64,000 nucleotides of DNA from positions 1-64,000 of the forward strand of contig CAWJEE010000009.1 in the NCBI GenBank assembly GCA_963841815.1, in the 5' to 3' direction. The DNA comes from JAOUJD01 sp963841815 (GTDB lineage Bacteria > Pseudomonadota > Gammaproteobacteria > Burkholderiales > Burkholderiaceae_F). The translations under genes were made by a program, and so were the position numbers. The notes beneath the pieces were generated by a model. That model saw only the letters and a list, made by a program, of their open reading frames with translations, was not told the DNA's origin and did not search any database. Every line of letters starts with the position of its first letter. Positions within the stretch are counted from its first letter, which is position 1. Below are positions 9,526 through 19,235 of the stretch, piece by piece.

Positions 9526-10044
9526 ATGCCAGTGCCCGGAGACAGTCCTTTCGTACTGCGCGACCTCCGCATCGGCGATGTCGGCTGGGTCATCCATCGC
9601 CAGGCCGTGCTGTACGCGCGCGAATACGGCTGGGACGTCGCGTTCGAAGCGCTGCTGGCCGAGATCGGCGCCGAGTTCATCCGCAAGTTCGACCCCAGCG
9701 GCGAGCGCGGCTGGATCGCCGAACGCGACGGTGCTCCGGTCGGCGCCGTGTTCTGCGTGCGCGCCAGCGCCCATGTGGCCAAGCTCCGCCTGCTGCACGT
9801 GGAGCCGCAGGCGCGCGGCCTGGGCATCGGTGCCGCACTGGTCGACGCGTGCATCGCCTTCGCGCGCGGCCAGGGCTACTCGACGCTGACGCTGTGGACC
9901 AACGACGTGCTCGTGGCCGCCCGCCGGATCTACGAGAGCCGGGGATTCCGGCTGACGTCCCAGGAGTCGCACCACTCGTTCGGCAAGGACCTGGTCGGCC
10001 AGTACTGGGAACTCGACCTCGAGGCGGCGACGTCCACGCGCTGA
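9526..10044 (+). CDS. GNAT family N-acetyltransferase
   Basis: A 172-residue protein with the GNAT acetyl-CoA binding motif A, VEPQARGLGIGAAL, at about residues 92-105. A later motif B region ends ARRIYESRGFRL. The fold is of the GCN5 type that transfers acetyl from acetyl-CoA to an amine. The N-terminal half (GWVIHRQAVLYAREYGW) resembles MarR-associated or stand-alone acetyltransferases seen in Proteobacteria, but no MarR domain is present. The substrate is unknown. It lies 93 bp downstream of the HIT gene on the same strand. Confidence 0.85.
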   Translation: MPVPGDSPFVLRDLRIGDVGWVIHRQAVLYAREYGWDVAFEALLAEIGAEFIRKFDPSGERGWIAERDGAPVGAVFCVRASAHVAKLRLLHVEPQARGLGIGAALVDACIAFARGQGYSTLTLWTNDVLVAARRIYESRGFRLTSQESHHSFGKDLVGQYWELDLEAATSTR

Positions 10045-10256
10045 GTCGCGAGTTCAGCGGGGACCATCCGGCACGGGCCGACGCAGCGGTCTGCTTCCCC
10101 TGCAGCGCCCTGCCTCGCGCATGCGGTCCGCGGTGTGGGTACTCCGAGCGGAGGGCGCGCCGGACCGTCGGCGGAGGTATTGCGACGAGTCCGCGCTCGC
10201 GACGATGATGATCCGAGCGACTTCGGGGCTGCCACGTCCCGCGCAGGAGGAGCCCC

Positions 10257-11528
10257 ATGGTCACATCGCACAGCGCATGCACCGAGCCGTTCGGCCGTCT
10301 CCAGGGTCCGGCGCGGACGTGCGGCAGGAACGGCGGCCGTCGCTGCGCTGTAGATGCTGTGCGGCGTCGCCAGCGCCGCGGACAAGGCGCGTCAAGGCCG
10401 CGATGCGCTCGACGACCTGAAGCCCGCCTACGCCACGGCGGCGGACATCGACGAAGGCAAGCGCGCGGCGGACGGCATGTGCGCGAGTTGCCACGGCGCG
10501 AACGGCGTCAGCGCGAGCAAGGGCGTGCCGCACGTGGCCGGCCAGCGGCCGTCGTACCTGTACGCCAAGCTGAAGGCCTATCAGGCGGGAAGGTTCGCCG
10601 ACCCCGCGATGGCGAGCGCCGTGAAGTTCCTCAACGACGACGCGCTGGTCAAGGTCGCCGCGTACTACGCGAGTCTCGAACCCGCTGCGCCTGCCGCCGC
10701 GGACGCCGCGAGCAAGGCTCCGGCGCCGCTCGATCCGGCCGCGCGGGCAAGGCCGCCGCGGCGGCGTGCGCCGGCTGTCACGGCGAGACGGGCGTCAGCT
10801 CCATGCCCGGCATGCCGAGCCTGGCGGGCCTGGACCCGGCGTACTTCGTCGCCGCGATGAACGCCTACAAGAGCGGCCAGCGCAAGGACGACATGATGAA
10901 GTCGATCGCGTCCGTCGGCCAGCGACGCGGACGTGAAGAACATGGCGTTGCACTACGGCGCTGCAGAAGCCCGAGGCCGCGAAGACGCCGGCGACCGGCG
11001 ACGCGGCGAAGGGAAAGGCGGCGAGCGCTGCCTGCGCCGGCTGTCACGGCGAGCTGGGCGTGAGCCGCACGCCGGCGAACCCGAGCCTCGCCGGCCAGGA
11101 CGCGCAGTACTTCGTCGCGGCGATGCGCGCGTACAAGGACGGCACGCGCGCCGACGAAACGATGAAGTTCGCGGCGTCCACGCTCGACGACGCCGCGATG
11201 GCCGACCTGGCGGCGTACTACGCGGCGCAGAAGCCGCAGCCGCCCAAGGTCGTCAAACCCCTGACGCTCGACCGACTGGGTGCAGCGCTGCGATCGCTGC
11301 CACGGCCTCAACGGCAACAGCACCGACCCGCGCACGCCCGCGCTGGCGGCGCAACGCGCGGAGTACCTGCAGAAGTCGTTGCAGGCGTATCAGCGCGGCG
11401 AGCGCCGCAACTCGGTGATGGCGGCGATGTCGGGCTCGCTGACCGACGCGGACGTCGCCGGCCTTGCGGCCTACTACGCGCGCCAGAAGGCCCGGCCGTT
11501 CGTCTTCGTGATGGTCCCGGCGAAGTGA
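10257..11528 (+). CDS. Tetrahaem cytochrome c (four class I-like domains), frameshifted
   Basis: Four CxxCH haem motifs follow one another at 10480 (CASCH), 10767 (CAGCH), 11033 (CAGCH) and 11289 (CDRCH). Each sits in a repeated about 90-residue unit that reads like PSLAGLDPAYFVAAMNAYKSG. At least three frameshifts (near 10735, 10925 and 11275) split it. The ATG at 10257 has an excellent Shine-Dalgarno (AGGAGGAG). The signal-peptide core (AGTAAVAAL...MLCGVASA) is in another frame with one TAG inside it, so the N-terminus is uncertain. The product should be a periplasmic electron carrier built from tandem cytochrome c4/c553-like domains. The next gene encodes a membrane protein with a haem motif and is probably its partner. 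Confidence 0.8.
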
Positions 11529-11669
11529 CCCGCCTCGGCCGGAGCAGGACCCGAATGAACTGCAGCGTGCTCGAGGGCGGCTTCGCGCTCGCGCTGGCCA
11601 CCTGGCCGATGCAGCGGAACCGCGGGCCGTTCACCGGAGCGCCCGGCAGCAACAGGAAGGAAGTCGATC

Positions 11670-12449
11670 ATGAGCGAAGCTCCGCTGCACCGCCTGTACC
11701 TTCACTACTCCGAACTGCCGCTGAGCACGCGCGCGCTGTACACGGCGGTCCTGCTCGTCCTCGGGCTCGCCTACTCGTTCGGCGGCATCTACCTCTATCA
11801 CTCCTATGCCGGCCGAGCCGGCGGCAATCCGATGCTGCTCAAGGTCCAGGACATCGCCGTCGCCTACAGCGGCAGCGGCACGAGCTCGCGTCTCGAAACG
11901 GCGCTGAAGGGCCCGATGCGCGCGATGCTGCCGGCCGAGGAGGTCGGTCCGATCCTGGCCTGGGTCCACGACGGCGCCGATCGCAAGGCCTATGAAGCCG
12001 ACATCCGGCCGACGTTCGAGAAGCGCTGCATGTCCTGCCACGACGGCAGCAACCCGCACCTGGTGAACTTCGCCAACTTCGACAACCTGCGCAAGATGAC
12101 CGAGCGCGACACCGGCACCGGCATCTTCACGCTGGTACGCGTGTCCCACATCCACCTGTTCGGCCTCACGATGGTCTTCTTCATCCTCGGCACCATCTTC
12201 AGCCACGCCGCCCTGCGTCCCGCGTGGCTCAAGAGCGTCGTGATCGTGACCCCGTTCGCCGCGCTCGTCGTCGACATCGGCTCCTGGTATTTCACCAAGC
12301 TCTATCCGCCGTTCGCGTGGGTGGTGATCGGCAGCGGCCTGCTGATGGGGCTGGCATTCGCCTTCATGTGGGCGGTCTCGTTGTTTCAGCTGTGGGTGTT
12401 CCGGTCGCCCCGCGGCGTGCCTGAAGTGACGAAGCCGGCCACGGCCTGA
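11670..12449 (+). CDS. Membrane-anchored protein with one c-type haem motif
   Basis: 259 residues. The first transmembrane helix is at about residues 23-43. It is followed by a periplasmic loop holding a CMSCH haem motif at residues 120-124 (ADIRPTFEKRCMSCHDG), then three more hydrophobic helices at about 160-184, 188-206 and 214-242. Several histidines lie at the start of the second helix (RVSHIHLFGL) and could ligate haem. The layout suggests a membrane electron-transfer protein that exchanges electrons with the tetrahaem cytochrome encoded 141 bp upstream. I do not know a named family for it. Shine-Dalgarno AGGAAG precedes the start. Confidence 0.7.
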   Translation: MSEAPLHRLYLHYSELPLSTRALYTAVLLVLGLAYSFGGIYLYHSYAGRAGGNPMLLKVQDIAVAYSGSGTSSRLETALKGPMRAMLPAEEVGPILAWVHDGADRKAYEADIRPTFEKRCMSCHDGSNPHLVNFANFDNLRKMTERDTGTGIFTLVRVSHIHLFGLTMVFFILGTIFSHAALRPAWLKSVVIVTPFAALVVDIGSWYFTKLYPPFAWVVIGSGLLMGLAFAFMWAVSLFQLWVFRSPRGVPEVTKPATA

Positions 12450-12654
12450 TCCTGGCCTGCATTCGTACGCGCTCCGCATGCACGCAGCCGACGCCACGCT
12501 GAAGCGCGTGGCGTCCGTTCTTCCCGGCCCGCGGAACTGACCCTGGCGTGCTCGCGCCACTGACCGCTCGGTCGAGCGGCGGCGCTTCCTTTCGGCCACG
12601 GAGTACTAGACTCGCTTCCTGCGAGCGCTCCCCTCGCCGCGCCACGGACAGACC

Positions 12655-13197
12655 ATGATCGACGCCGAGTACTGCCAGACGATGGCCGCCTACAACGGCT
12701 GGATGAACCGCAACGTCTACGAGGCGGCGGCGAAGCTGACCGACGCCGAGCGCAAGGCCGACCGGGGCGCGTTCTTCGGTTCGATTCACTCGACGCTGAA
12801 CCACATCCTGTGGGGCGATCGCCTGTGGCTCGGCCGGTTCAACGGCAAGTCCTACACCGTGGGCGCCATCGGCGTCGACCTGTATTCAGACTTCGCCCAG
12901 TTGCTCGACGCACGCCGCGCGATGGACGACGACATCGGCGCGTGGGCGGCCCAGGTCGACGACGCCCGGCTCGCCGGCCCCCTCACCTGGTTCTCCGGCG
13001 TCGCCCAGCGCGAAATGACGCGCCCGCGCTGGCTGTGCGTGATGCAGATGTTCAATCACCAGACCCATCACCGCGGGCAGGTGACGACGCTGCTGAAGCA
13101 GGCGGGCATCGACCCGGGCGGGACCGACCTGCCGTGGGCGCCGCTGACGCGCGATGCGCAGCACAGGGTCGTCCTCGGCGAGTCATACGGACTCTAG
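12655..13197 (+). CDS. DinB family metal-dependent protein
   Basis: A 180-residue four-helix-bundle protein of the DinB/YfiT family. The likely metal-binding histidines are H50 (STLNHILWGD) and H135 and H139 (MFNHQTHHRGQ). Family members act as thiol-dependent transferases or have no known role. It starts a run of three small genes (DinB, cupin, DHFR-like) on the same strand with gaps of 18 and 16 bp, which suggests one transcript. The 205 bp before it show no clear terminator. Confidence 0.9.
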   Translation: MIDAEYCQTMAAYNGWMNRNVYEAAAKLTDAERKADRGAFFGSIHSTLNHILWGDRLWLGRFNGKSYTVGAIGVDLYSDFAQLLDARRAMDDDIGAWAAQVDDARLAGPLTWFSGVAQREMTRPRWLCVMQMFNHQTHHRGQVTTLLKQAGIDPGGTDLPWAPLTRDAQHRVVLGESYGL

Positions 13198-13215
13198 CGG
13201 AACGGGAGAACGGCG

Positions 13216-13689
13216 ATGAGCGATTCCTCCAGCCAGTGGAAGTTCGACGGCGTGCGCGTCGTGCACGGGCACGAACTCGACGTCAACACGGCGCAGACGC
13301 CCGGCATGAACCGCGCGGCCGCGATCACCAACGCGCGGACCGGCGCCGAGAAGCTGTGGGCGGGCACCGTGGTGATCCATCCGAAGGCGAAGACCGGCGC
13401 GCATCACCATGGTCCGGTGGAGAGCGTGATCTACGTCGTCAGCGGGCGCGCGCGCATGCGCTGGGGCGAGCAGCTCGAGTTCGTCGCCGAGGCCGGGCCG
13501 GGCGACTTCATCTACGTGCCGCCGTACGTGCCGCACCAGGAGATCAACGCGAACGACGAGGAGCCGCTGTCGTGCGTGCTGGTGCGCAGCGGCCAGGAGC
13601 CGGTCGTCGTCAACCTCGACATTCCGGTCGTCGAGCAGCCGGAGCAGGTGCACTGGGTGGACAGCATCCACCCCGCGCCGAAGGCGTGA
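13216..13689 (+). CDS. Cupin domain protein
   Basis: A 157-residue single-domain cupin. The first metal-binding motif is TGAHHHGPVESVIYVVSG (residues 60-77, with the His cluster and Glu), and the second is GDFIYVPPYVPHQ. This is the fold of many small metal enzymes and sugar or hormone binders, and the sequence does not reveal the substrate. Shine-Dalgarno GGGAGAA lies before the ATG. It lies between the DinB and DHFR-like genes, probably in one operon. Confidence 0.88.
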   Translation: MSDSSSQWKFDGVRVVHGHELDVNTAQTPGMNRAAAITNARTGAEKLWAGTVVIHPKAKTGAHHHGPVESVIYVVSGRARMRWGEQLEFVAEAGPGDFIYVPPYVPHQEINANDEEPLSCVLVRSGQEPVVVNLDIPVVEQPEQVHWVDSIHPAPKA

Positions 13690-13705
13690 CGCGGCGGTCA
13701 GTGCG

Positions 13706-14263
13706 ATGGCAACGCAGTACTACACCGCAGCCAGCCTCGACGGCTTCATCGCGACCGAAGACGATTCGCTCGACTGGCTGTTCCAGCTGGGCGACGTGAA
13801 CGACACCAGCTATCCCGCGTTCATCGCGCAGGTGGGCGCGCTGGCGATGGGGGCATCGACCTATCGCTGGATGCTGCGCCACGTGATCAAGGCCGGCAGC
13901 GACGCGCCGGGCGAGTGGCCGTATTCGCAGCCGTGCTGGGTGTTTTCCAACCGGGAACAGCCGGTTGTCGAAGGCGCCGACATCCGCTTCGTGCGCGGCG
14001 ACGTCCGGCCGGTGCACGACGCGATGCAGGCGGCCGCGGGCGCGCGGAACATCTGGGTCGTGGGCGGCGGCGACCTCGCCGGGCAATTCCACGATGCCGG
14101 CCTGCTCGACGAAGTCATCGTGCAGATTGGCTCCGTCACACTCGTCAGGGGCAAGCCGTTGCTGCCTCGCTTCATCGCCTTCCCGGGGCTGCAACTCGTT
14201 TCGGCGCGCGCGATCGGGCCGGGACTCGCTGAATTGCGCTACAGAGTCCCGACGCGCTCCTAG
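13706..14263 (+). CDS. Dihydrofolate reductase-like / RibD C-terminal domain protein
   Basis: 185 residues of the YwjB/YyaP branch of the RibD C-terminal (DHFR-fold) family. It starts with a typical ASLDGFIATEDDSLDWL strand-loop and ends with the NADPH-site segment NIWVVGGGDLAGQFHDAGLLDE. These proteins bind NADPH and are thought to reduce small substrates, but most have no assigned reaction. It closes the DinB-cupin-DHFR run. The downstream membrane protein gene starts 36 bp later on the same strand. Confidence 0.88.
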   Translation: MATQYYTAASLDGFIATEDDSLDWLFQLGDVNDTSYPAFIAQVGALAMGASTYRWMLRHVIKAGSDAPGEWPYSQPCWVFSNREQPVVEGADIRFVRGDVRPVHDAMQAAAGARNIWVVGGGDLAGQFHDAGLLDEVIVQIGSVTLVRGKPLLPRFIAFPGLQLVSARAIGPGLAELRYRVPTRS

Positions 14264-14299
14264 CGCGACGACACGACGAACCGGCACGAGGGGAACGAC

Positions 14300-15403
14300 A
14301 TGACCGGGCTGCGGATCACGAAGGCGGATCTCGACTGGGCCGTCGCGCAGGGAATGCTGCGCGAGGACCAGGCGTCGCCGCTCTGGTCGGCGTGGAGCGA
14401 GCGGCGCGCGAACGCGCCCGACGTGGCGCCGCGTTTCTCGATCACGCACGTCCTGTACTACCTGGGCGGGATGATCGCGATCGGCGCGATGACGCTCTTC
14501 ATGAACCTGGGCTGGGAACGCTTCGGTCCGTGGGCCCTGTTCGGCATCGCGGTCGGCTACGCGATCGGCTGCGTCCTCGCGTCACGCTCGCTCGCGCAGC
14601 GAGGGCTGCCGCTTGCCCGCCGGCATCCTCGCCACGCTCGCCATCGCGCTCGTGCCGCTTGCGACGTGGGCGCTGCAATCGGGCATGGGCTGGTGGCCGC
14701 CGGGCGGCGCGGCGGAGCACTACCGCGCGTACCACACCCACATCGACTGGCGCTGGATCACGCTCGAGTTCGCCACGCTCGATCGCCGCGGTGATCGGCG
14801 TCTGGCGCCTGCGCTATCCGTTCATGGTCATGCCGCTCGCCGTGACGCTCTGGTACATGAGCATGGACCTGGCCCGCATGATCGTGTTCGCGGACCGGCC
14901 GGGCTGGAACGAGTGGCAGTACTACCGCGACTTCTCGATGGTCTTCGGGCTCGGCATGCTGGCCGTCGCGGTCTGGGTCGACTTCCGCGCGCGCGAGTCG
15001 TTCGCGCAGGGGCGCGACTTCGCGTTCTGGCTGTACCTGTTCGGCACGCTGGCGTTCTGGAGCGGCCTGACGATGCAGCAGTCGGGTACCGAACTCGGCA
15101 AGTTCGTCTACCTGCTGATCAACGTCGCGCTGCTCGCGCTGGGAGCGGTGCTCGGCCGCCGCGTGTTCGCCGTGTTCGGCGGACTCGGCATCGCCGCCTA
15201 CCTCGGTCACCTCGCCCGCAAGGTCTTCGCGGACAGCCTGCTCTTCCCGTTCGCACTGACGCTGATCGGCCTGGCGATCGTGGCCGCGGGCATCTGGTGG
15301 CAGAAGAACGAGGTGCGACTCAGTGCGGCACTGAGGGCGCGCCTGCCGACGGGATGGCGCGAGTTGCTGCAGATCGCGGCACGATTCCCTGGGCAACGAC
15401 TGA
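14300..15403 (+). CDS. Polytopic membrane protein (DUF2157-like), frameshifted
   Basis: The N-terminal soluble part (RITKADLDWAVAQGMLREDQ) is followed by about eight to ten hydrophobic helices. Frame changes occur near 14610 and 14790, and another near the end would reach the TGA at 15401-15403. Joined, it is about 367 residues. Segments such as THVLYYLGGMIAIGAM and LFGTLAFWSGLTM match the general pattern of DUF2157-type bacterial membrane proteins, whose function is unknown. It could be translated with the small secreted protein gene downstream. Confidence 0.7.
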
Positions 15404-15437
15404 CCCGGCACACGATCCGAAGACGAGGGAAGACGAC

Positions 15438-16015
15438 ATGCGCATGCTCGAGACACTGATGGGCGCCCTGCTCCTCGCGAGCCGGCGCGGCCATGGCGCA
15501 GATCGCCGCCCGACGCCGCGGCCCTGACGAACGCCCAGCGCGAGGCGATGAAGGCCCTCGCGACCATGAACGGCGCGTGGCGCGGCGAAGCCACGACGCT
15601 GCTGCCCGGCGGCGAGCGGCGAACGATCACGCAGACCGAACGCATCGGTCCCTTCCTTGGCGGCACCTTGAAGATCATCGAAGGCCGCGGCTACGACGCG
15701 GCCGGCCAGGCGGTCTTCAACGCGTTCGGCGTCGTCTCGTTCGACCCGGCGACCCAGACGTACTCGATGCGCTCCTACGCCCTCGGGCGCAAGGGAGACT
15801 TCCCGCTGAAGCCCACCGCCGACGGCTACACGTGGGAAGTCCCGGCCGGTCCCGGTGCGATCGTGCGCTATACCGCGACGATCAAGGACAACCGCCTGCA
15901 CGAGGTCGGCGATCGCATCGTCGGCGGCGCCGAACCGGTACGCGTGTTCGAGATGCGGCTCGAGCGCATCGGCGACAGCGACTGGCCGGAACAGGGCGCG
16001 ATCGCACCGCGCTGA
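15438..16015 (+). CDS. Secreted conserved protein (DUF1579-like), frameshift in signal peptide
   Basis: The mature part, from about 15548, reads MKALATMNGAWRGEATTLLP and ends RIGDSDWPEQGAIAPR at 16015. It is about 155 residues and rich in beta-strand patterns (TLKIIEGRGYD, YSMRSYALGR), typical of a lipocalin-like barrel. Upstream, MRMLETLMGALLLAS, shifted by one base into AGAAMAQIAA, would supply a signal peptide, so the real start is probably 15438. No catalytic motif is visible and its role is unknown. Confidence 0.7.
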
Positions 16016-16322
16016 CGCATCGGAGCGTCTGCCAATCGGCGCGGGCCACCGACATCGGTCGCCGAGCGAGACCCTGTTCGTCGCATGGGGACGTCCGAAG
16101 TCCCGCATACCGGTCTCGCATCGATGCAGCATTGACAGCCGCATCAGCGCCGCACTACAAGCCCCGTTCACCTTGACAGCGCGACTTGCCTGACCGTCCG
16201 CAGAGACGGCGAACAGTAGGATCGACAGCCCGGCTGCAGCGGTGACCTCGCCGACACGAAGCGCCTCGCGTTCTTCGGTCGGCGCAAGGACAAACCCGTT
16301 TCGAATCCACGGAGGCAAGAGC
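16016..16322. other. Intergenic gap before ggt
   Basis: 307 bp without a convincing gene. The ORFs here are short and lack protein-like composition. The end carries a good Shine-Dalgarno (GGAGG) 8 bp before the ggt start. I see no strong hairpin terminator for the upstream gene. Confidence 0.5.
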
Positions 16323-18251
16323 ATGTCCCAATCCCCATCTGCACCGCGGCGTCCGTCGCGCGTTCTGTTTGCAGTGCTGCTTGCATTCGGCGCGGCCGGC
16401 GTTGCGCACGCGGACGAAAGCGACGCGACACCCGGAGTGTCATCGTCGGTCGTCCTGCCGCCGCAAGCGAAAGGCAAGCCGGCGGCATGGAGCGGCCGGG
16501 CGTATCGGCAAGGCGTGGTCGCCGTCGCCAATCCGTACGGCGCCGAAGCCGGCGCCGCGATCCTCGAGCAGGGCGGCAACGCGATCGACGCGGCGGTGGC
16601 GATCGCCTACGCGCTGAACGTCGTCGAGCCGCAGTCGGCCGGCATCGGCGGCGGCGGCTTCATGATGATTCACATCGCGAAGACGGGCCAGACGATCACG
16701 ATCGATTCGCGCGAGAAGGCGCCGGCCGGCGCCACGCGCAACATGTTCGTGGGAATGCCGGATTTCACGACGGCCTCGCTGTCCGGGGTGGCCGTGGGCG
16801 TGCCCGGCATGGTGCGTGGCACCGAGCTCGCGCTGCAGCACTACGGGCGTCTTTCCCTGGCGCAGGTTTTGCGGCCGGCGATCGAACTCGCCGACAAGGG
16901 CTTCGCGGCCACGCCACGCTTCGTCAGCAGCCCCAACTGCGCGGGCACCAACCTGACGAGCCGCGCAAAGAACTCGCCGCTGTCGGCCGAATACTTCTGC
17001 CCCGGCGGGCAGGCCATCCCGGCCGGTACGGTGGTGACCAACAAGCCGCTGGCCGAGACCTTCCGCCTGATCGCGAAGCATGGGGCAGACTGCTTCTACA
17101 AGGTGGACATGGCCAAGGGCTGCGACGTCGCACTGGGCATCGTCGAGGGCCAGACCTGGACCCGGCCGCAGGGTCCGGGCGGCAGGGCTGGCAGCATGAC
17201 TCTCGCCGATCTCGAGGCCTACCAGCCGGCGATCCGCGCGCCGATCGAAGGCACGTACCGCGGCTACAGGCTCAAGTCGATGGCACCGCCGTCGTCCGGC
17301 GCGCTGACGGTGCTGCAGATCCTGAAGATGCTCGAGCGGTTCCCGCTGGGCGATGCAGGCGCGGGATTCGGTTTCGGATCGACGAACACGCTGAACGTGA
17401 TGGCCGACGCGATGCGCATCGCGTTCGCCGACCGCGGAAACTGGATGGGCGACAAGGACTTCGTGAACGTCCCCACCAAGGGCCTGATCAACACCGCCTA
17501 CCTCCAGATGCGTGACGATGCCATCACACCCGGGGTGCGCCTTGCCGCCAATCCTCTTCCCGGGGACCCGCGACCCTACGAGATCGCTGGCCTGATGCCT
17601 GCGACCGCGATCGCGATGGCCGAGCCGGTGTCGACCGAGAACGGAACAACGCACTTCTCCGTGGTCGACAAGTGGGGCAACGTCGTGTCGTACACCAACA
17701 CCATCGAGTCCGGTTACGGGATCGGGGTGTTCGCCGGCTACCAGCGACCGGATGGATCGTTCCGCAACCTGGGCTTTCTGCTGAACAACGAGTTGACGGA
17801 CTTCAACACCGCGCCCAGCTTCAACTCGGTCACCGAGGAGGACGGCTACAACAACGTTCAGCCAGGCAAGCGGCCGCGCAGCAGCATGGCACCGACGATG
17901 CTCTTCACGCCCGACGGCAAGCCCTTCCTTGCGTACGGCTCACCGGGCGGCGCGACGATCATCAACTCGGTCGTGAACGTGACGATCAACCTGATCGACC
18001 ACAAGATGTCGCTGCAGCAGGCCATCGACGCGGCGCGCATCTCGGTGGCGGGCACGGCGTCGAGCATCACCCTCGAAAACCGGTTTCCGACGGCGACCGT
18101 CGACGCGATGAAGGCACTGGGCTACGCCGTGACCATCGCCGACGTCGGCTCCGTGCAGGCCGTGCTGATCGACCAGCAGACCGGCAAGCAATACGGGGGC
18201 GCCGACGACCGCCGCGAAGGCAAGGTGATCGGCCTGCCGCAGTCGTTCTGA
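16323..18251 (+). CDS. ggt: Gamma-glutamyltransferase (periplasmic)
   Basis: 643 residues with an N-terminal signal peptide (VLFAVLLAFGAAGVAHA). The start is the ATG at 16323 because GGAGG precedes it; an earlier in-frame start lacks a site. Family blocks are all present: NPYGAEAGAAILEQGGNAID, the substrate-binding SREKAP loop, the catalytic threonine at about residue 442 in NGTTHFSVVD where the precursor self-cleaves, and the glycine-rich GSPGGATIINSV near the end. It hydrolyses or transfers the gamma-glutamyl group of glutathione and related peptides in the periplasm. It is a single gene followed by a strong terminator. Confidence 0.95.
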   Translation: MSQSPSAPRRPSRVLFAVLLAFGAAGVAHADESDATPGVSSSVVLPPQAKGKPAAWSGRAYRQGVVAVANPYGAEAGAAILEQGGNAIDAAVAIAYALNVVEPQSAGIGGGGFMMIHIAKTGQTITIDSREKAPAGATRNMFVGMPDFTTASLSGVAVGVPGMVRGTELALQHYGRLSLAQVLRPAIELADKGFAATPRFVSSPNCAGTNLTSRAKNSPLSAEYFCPGGQAIPAGTVVTNKPLAETFRLIAKHGADCFYKVDMAKGCDVALGIVEGQTWTRPQGPGGRAGSMTLADLEAYQPAIRAPIEGTYRGYRLKSMAPPSSGALTVLQILKMLERFPLGDAGAGFGFGSTNTLNVMADAMRIAFADRGNWMGDKDFVNVPTKGLINTAYLQMRDDAITPGVRLAANPLPGDPRPYEIAGLMPATAIAMAEPVSTENGTTHFSVVDKWGNVVSYTNTIESGYGIGVFAGYQRPDGSFRNLGFLLNNELTDFNTAPSFNSVTEEDGYNNVQPGKRPRSSMAPTMLFTPDGKPFLAYGSPGGATIINSVVNVTINLIDHKMSLQQAIDAARISVAGTASSITLENRFPTATVDAMKALGYAVTIADVGSVQAVLIDQQTGKQYGGADDRREGKVIGLPQSF

Positions 18252-18274
18252 CCGCAGCACCGCGCATCACTTGA

Positions 18275-18302
18275 AGCCCGGCTCCGGCCGGGCTTTTTCT
18301 TT
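18275..18302 (+). terminator. Rho-independent terminator after ggt
   Basis: Perfect 8-bp stem AGCCCGGC / GCCGGGCT with a TCCG loop, followed by TTTTCTTT. It lies 24 bp after the ggt stop codon. Confidence 0.9.
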
Positions 18303-18629
18303 GATCGCGCCCGCACATGCAGCCGCATCACTTGTTCGACCGGCGTGACGCGGGCCGATAGCCGGAGACGCAACAGCCTCCGATCGCCGGCCCGCAAGGA
18401 TGCGTTGCCCTACTTGGCCCTGGCCGCGACCGATGCGCCTCTCTCGGCTTCATCGCCCGCCAGGGTGATCATGCGGCTCTGCTCCGGGGAATGCTTCTGT
18501 AGGAAGCGGTTGGGTGCCGGCCGAAGTCGGTTGCTCCCTGGCAATCGGTCGGTGGCGGCTTCTGCAACTCCGGTGCTTCATCGGAGTCGGCTTTGTCGTC
18601 TTTCCTGCCACGAGCGCCGCGAGCGCGCA
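18303..18629. other. Non-coding gap
   Basis: 327 bp between the ggt terminator and the haloperoxidase-like fragment on the other strand. ORFs in it are short and compositionally poor. I see no repeat or RNA gene. Confidence 0.45.
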
Positions 18630-18968
18630 TCAGTCCTGCTTGCGGAAGAAGTTGGGCGCGACCCACTCGCCGGCACTCGTGCCCGGTTCGCGTCCGACCA
18701 GGTTCGAGTTGCGGAAGTGCATTGCGCCCAGGATTCGCGCTTCGGTCGTCTCGGCGAGGAATGCGTCCGGCCCCGAGTACTGGCGGACATTGCCGGTCAC
18801 TGTGCTGCTGAAGCTGTAGTTGATCAGGTGGACGCCGAAGCACGCCGTCATCAGCGCGGATGAAATGACGGCGACCGCCGACAAGCGAAGCCGGTGGTGC
18901 TCTCGCCTCGTGAACGTCCTTTTGCATTCGCTGCGAATTTCAGTCCGCCTCACGGCGTCGGGTCTCAC
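18630..18968 (-). pseudogene. C-terminal fragment resembling a vanadium haloperoxidase/PAP2 protein
   Basis: The 112-codon ORF contains VISSALMTACFG, INYSFSSTVTGNVRQYSG and TTEARILGAMHFRNSN. In order, these resemble the last about 90 residues of vanadium-dependent haloperoxidase/PAP2-like proteins, where ARI(Y/W)GGMHFR carries a conserved histidine and arginine. The remaining 300 or more residues expected upstream are missing: only 267 bp separate it from the divergent sigma-factor gene. The first 30 residues (RRTEIRSECKRTFTRREHHR) look unrelated. It may instead be a small secreted protein, since a weak hydrophobic stretch precedes the Cys. I consider a gene remnant more likely. Confidence 0.45.
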
Positions 18969-19235
18969 GATGCCTCCCGGAAGTACGTGGATCTACAAAT
19001 GACTTGAGCGGCGAGTCGGGACGAGAATCGTTCCGACTCACCGCTCGATCGACTCGATCGGGGCGAGAAGCCACCCTCTATTGATGGAAAGGACGCAATC
19101 GAAGTGGCGACCGAGACATCGACGTGAAGAATTGCGGGATGCCTGGATGAGCAGCCGCACGCCCGCCGCCGTGTGCTTGCACGATGATGGCGAGGTGAGT
19201 CTCAGGAGGGAGCGTTCGACAACCCTGGCGCATCG

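Noticed and set aside
18469..18927. 152-codon minus-strand ORF
   Set aside because: Out-of-frame shadow of the haloperoxidase-like fragment (HFIRADDGVLRRPPDQ).
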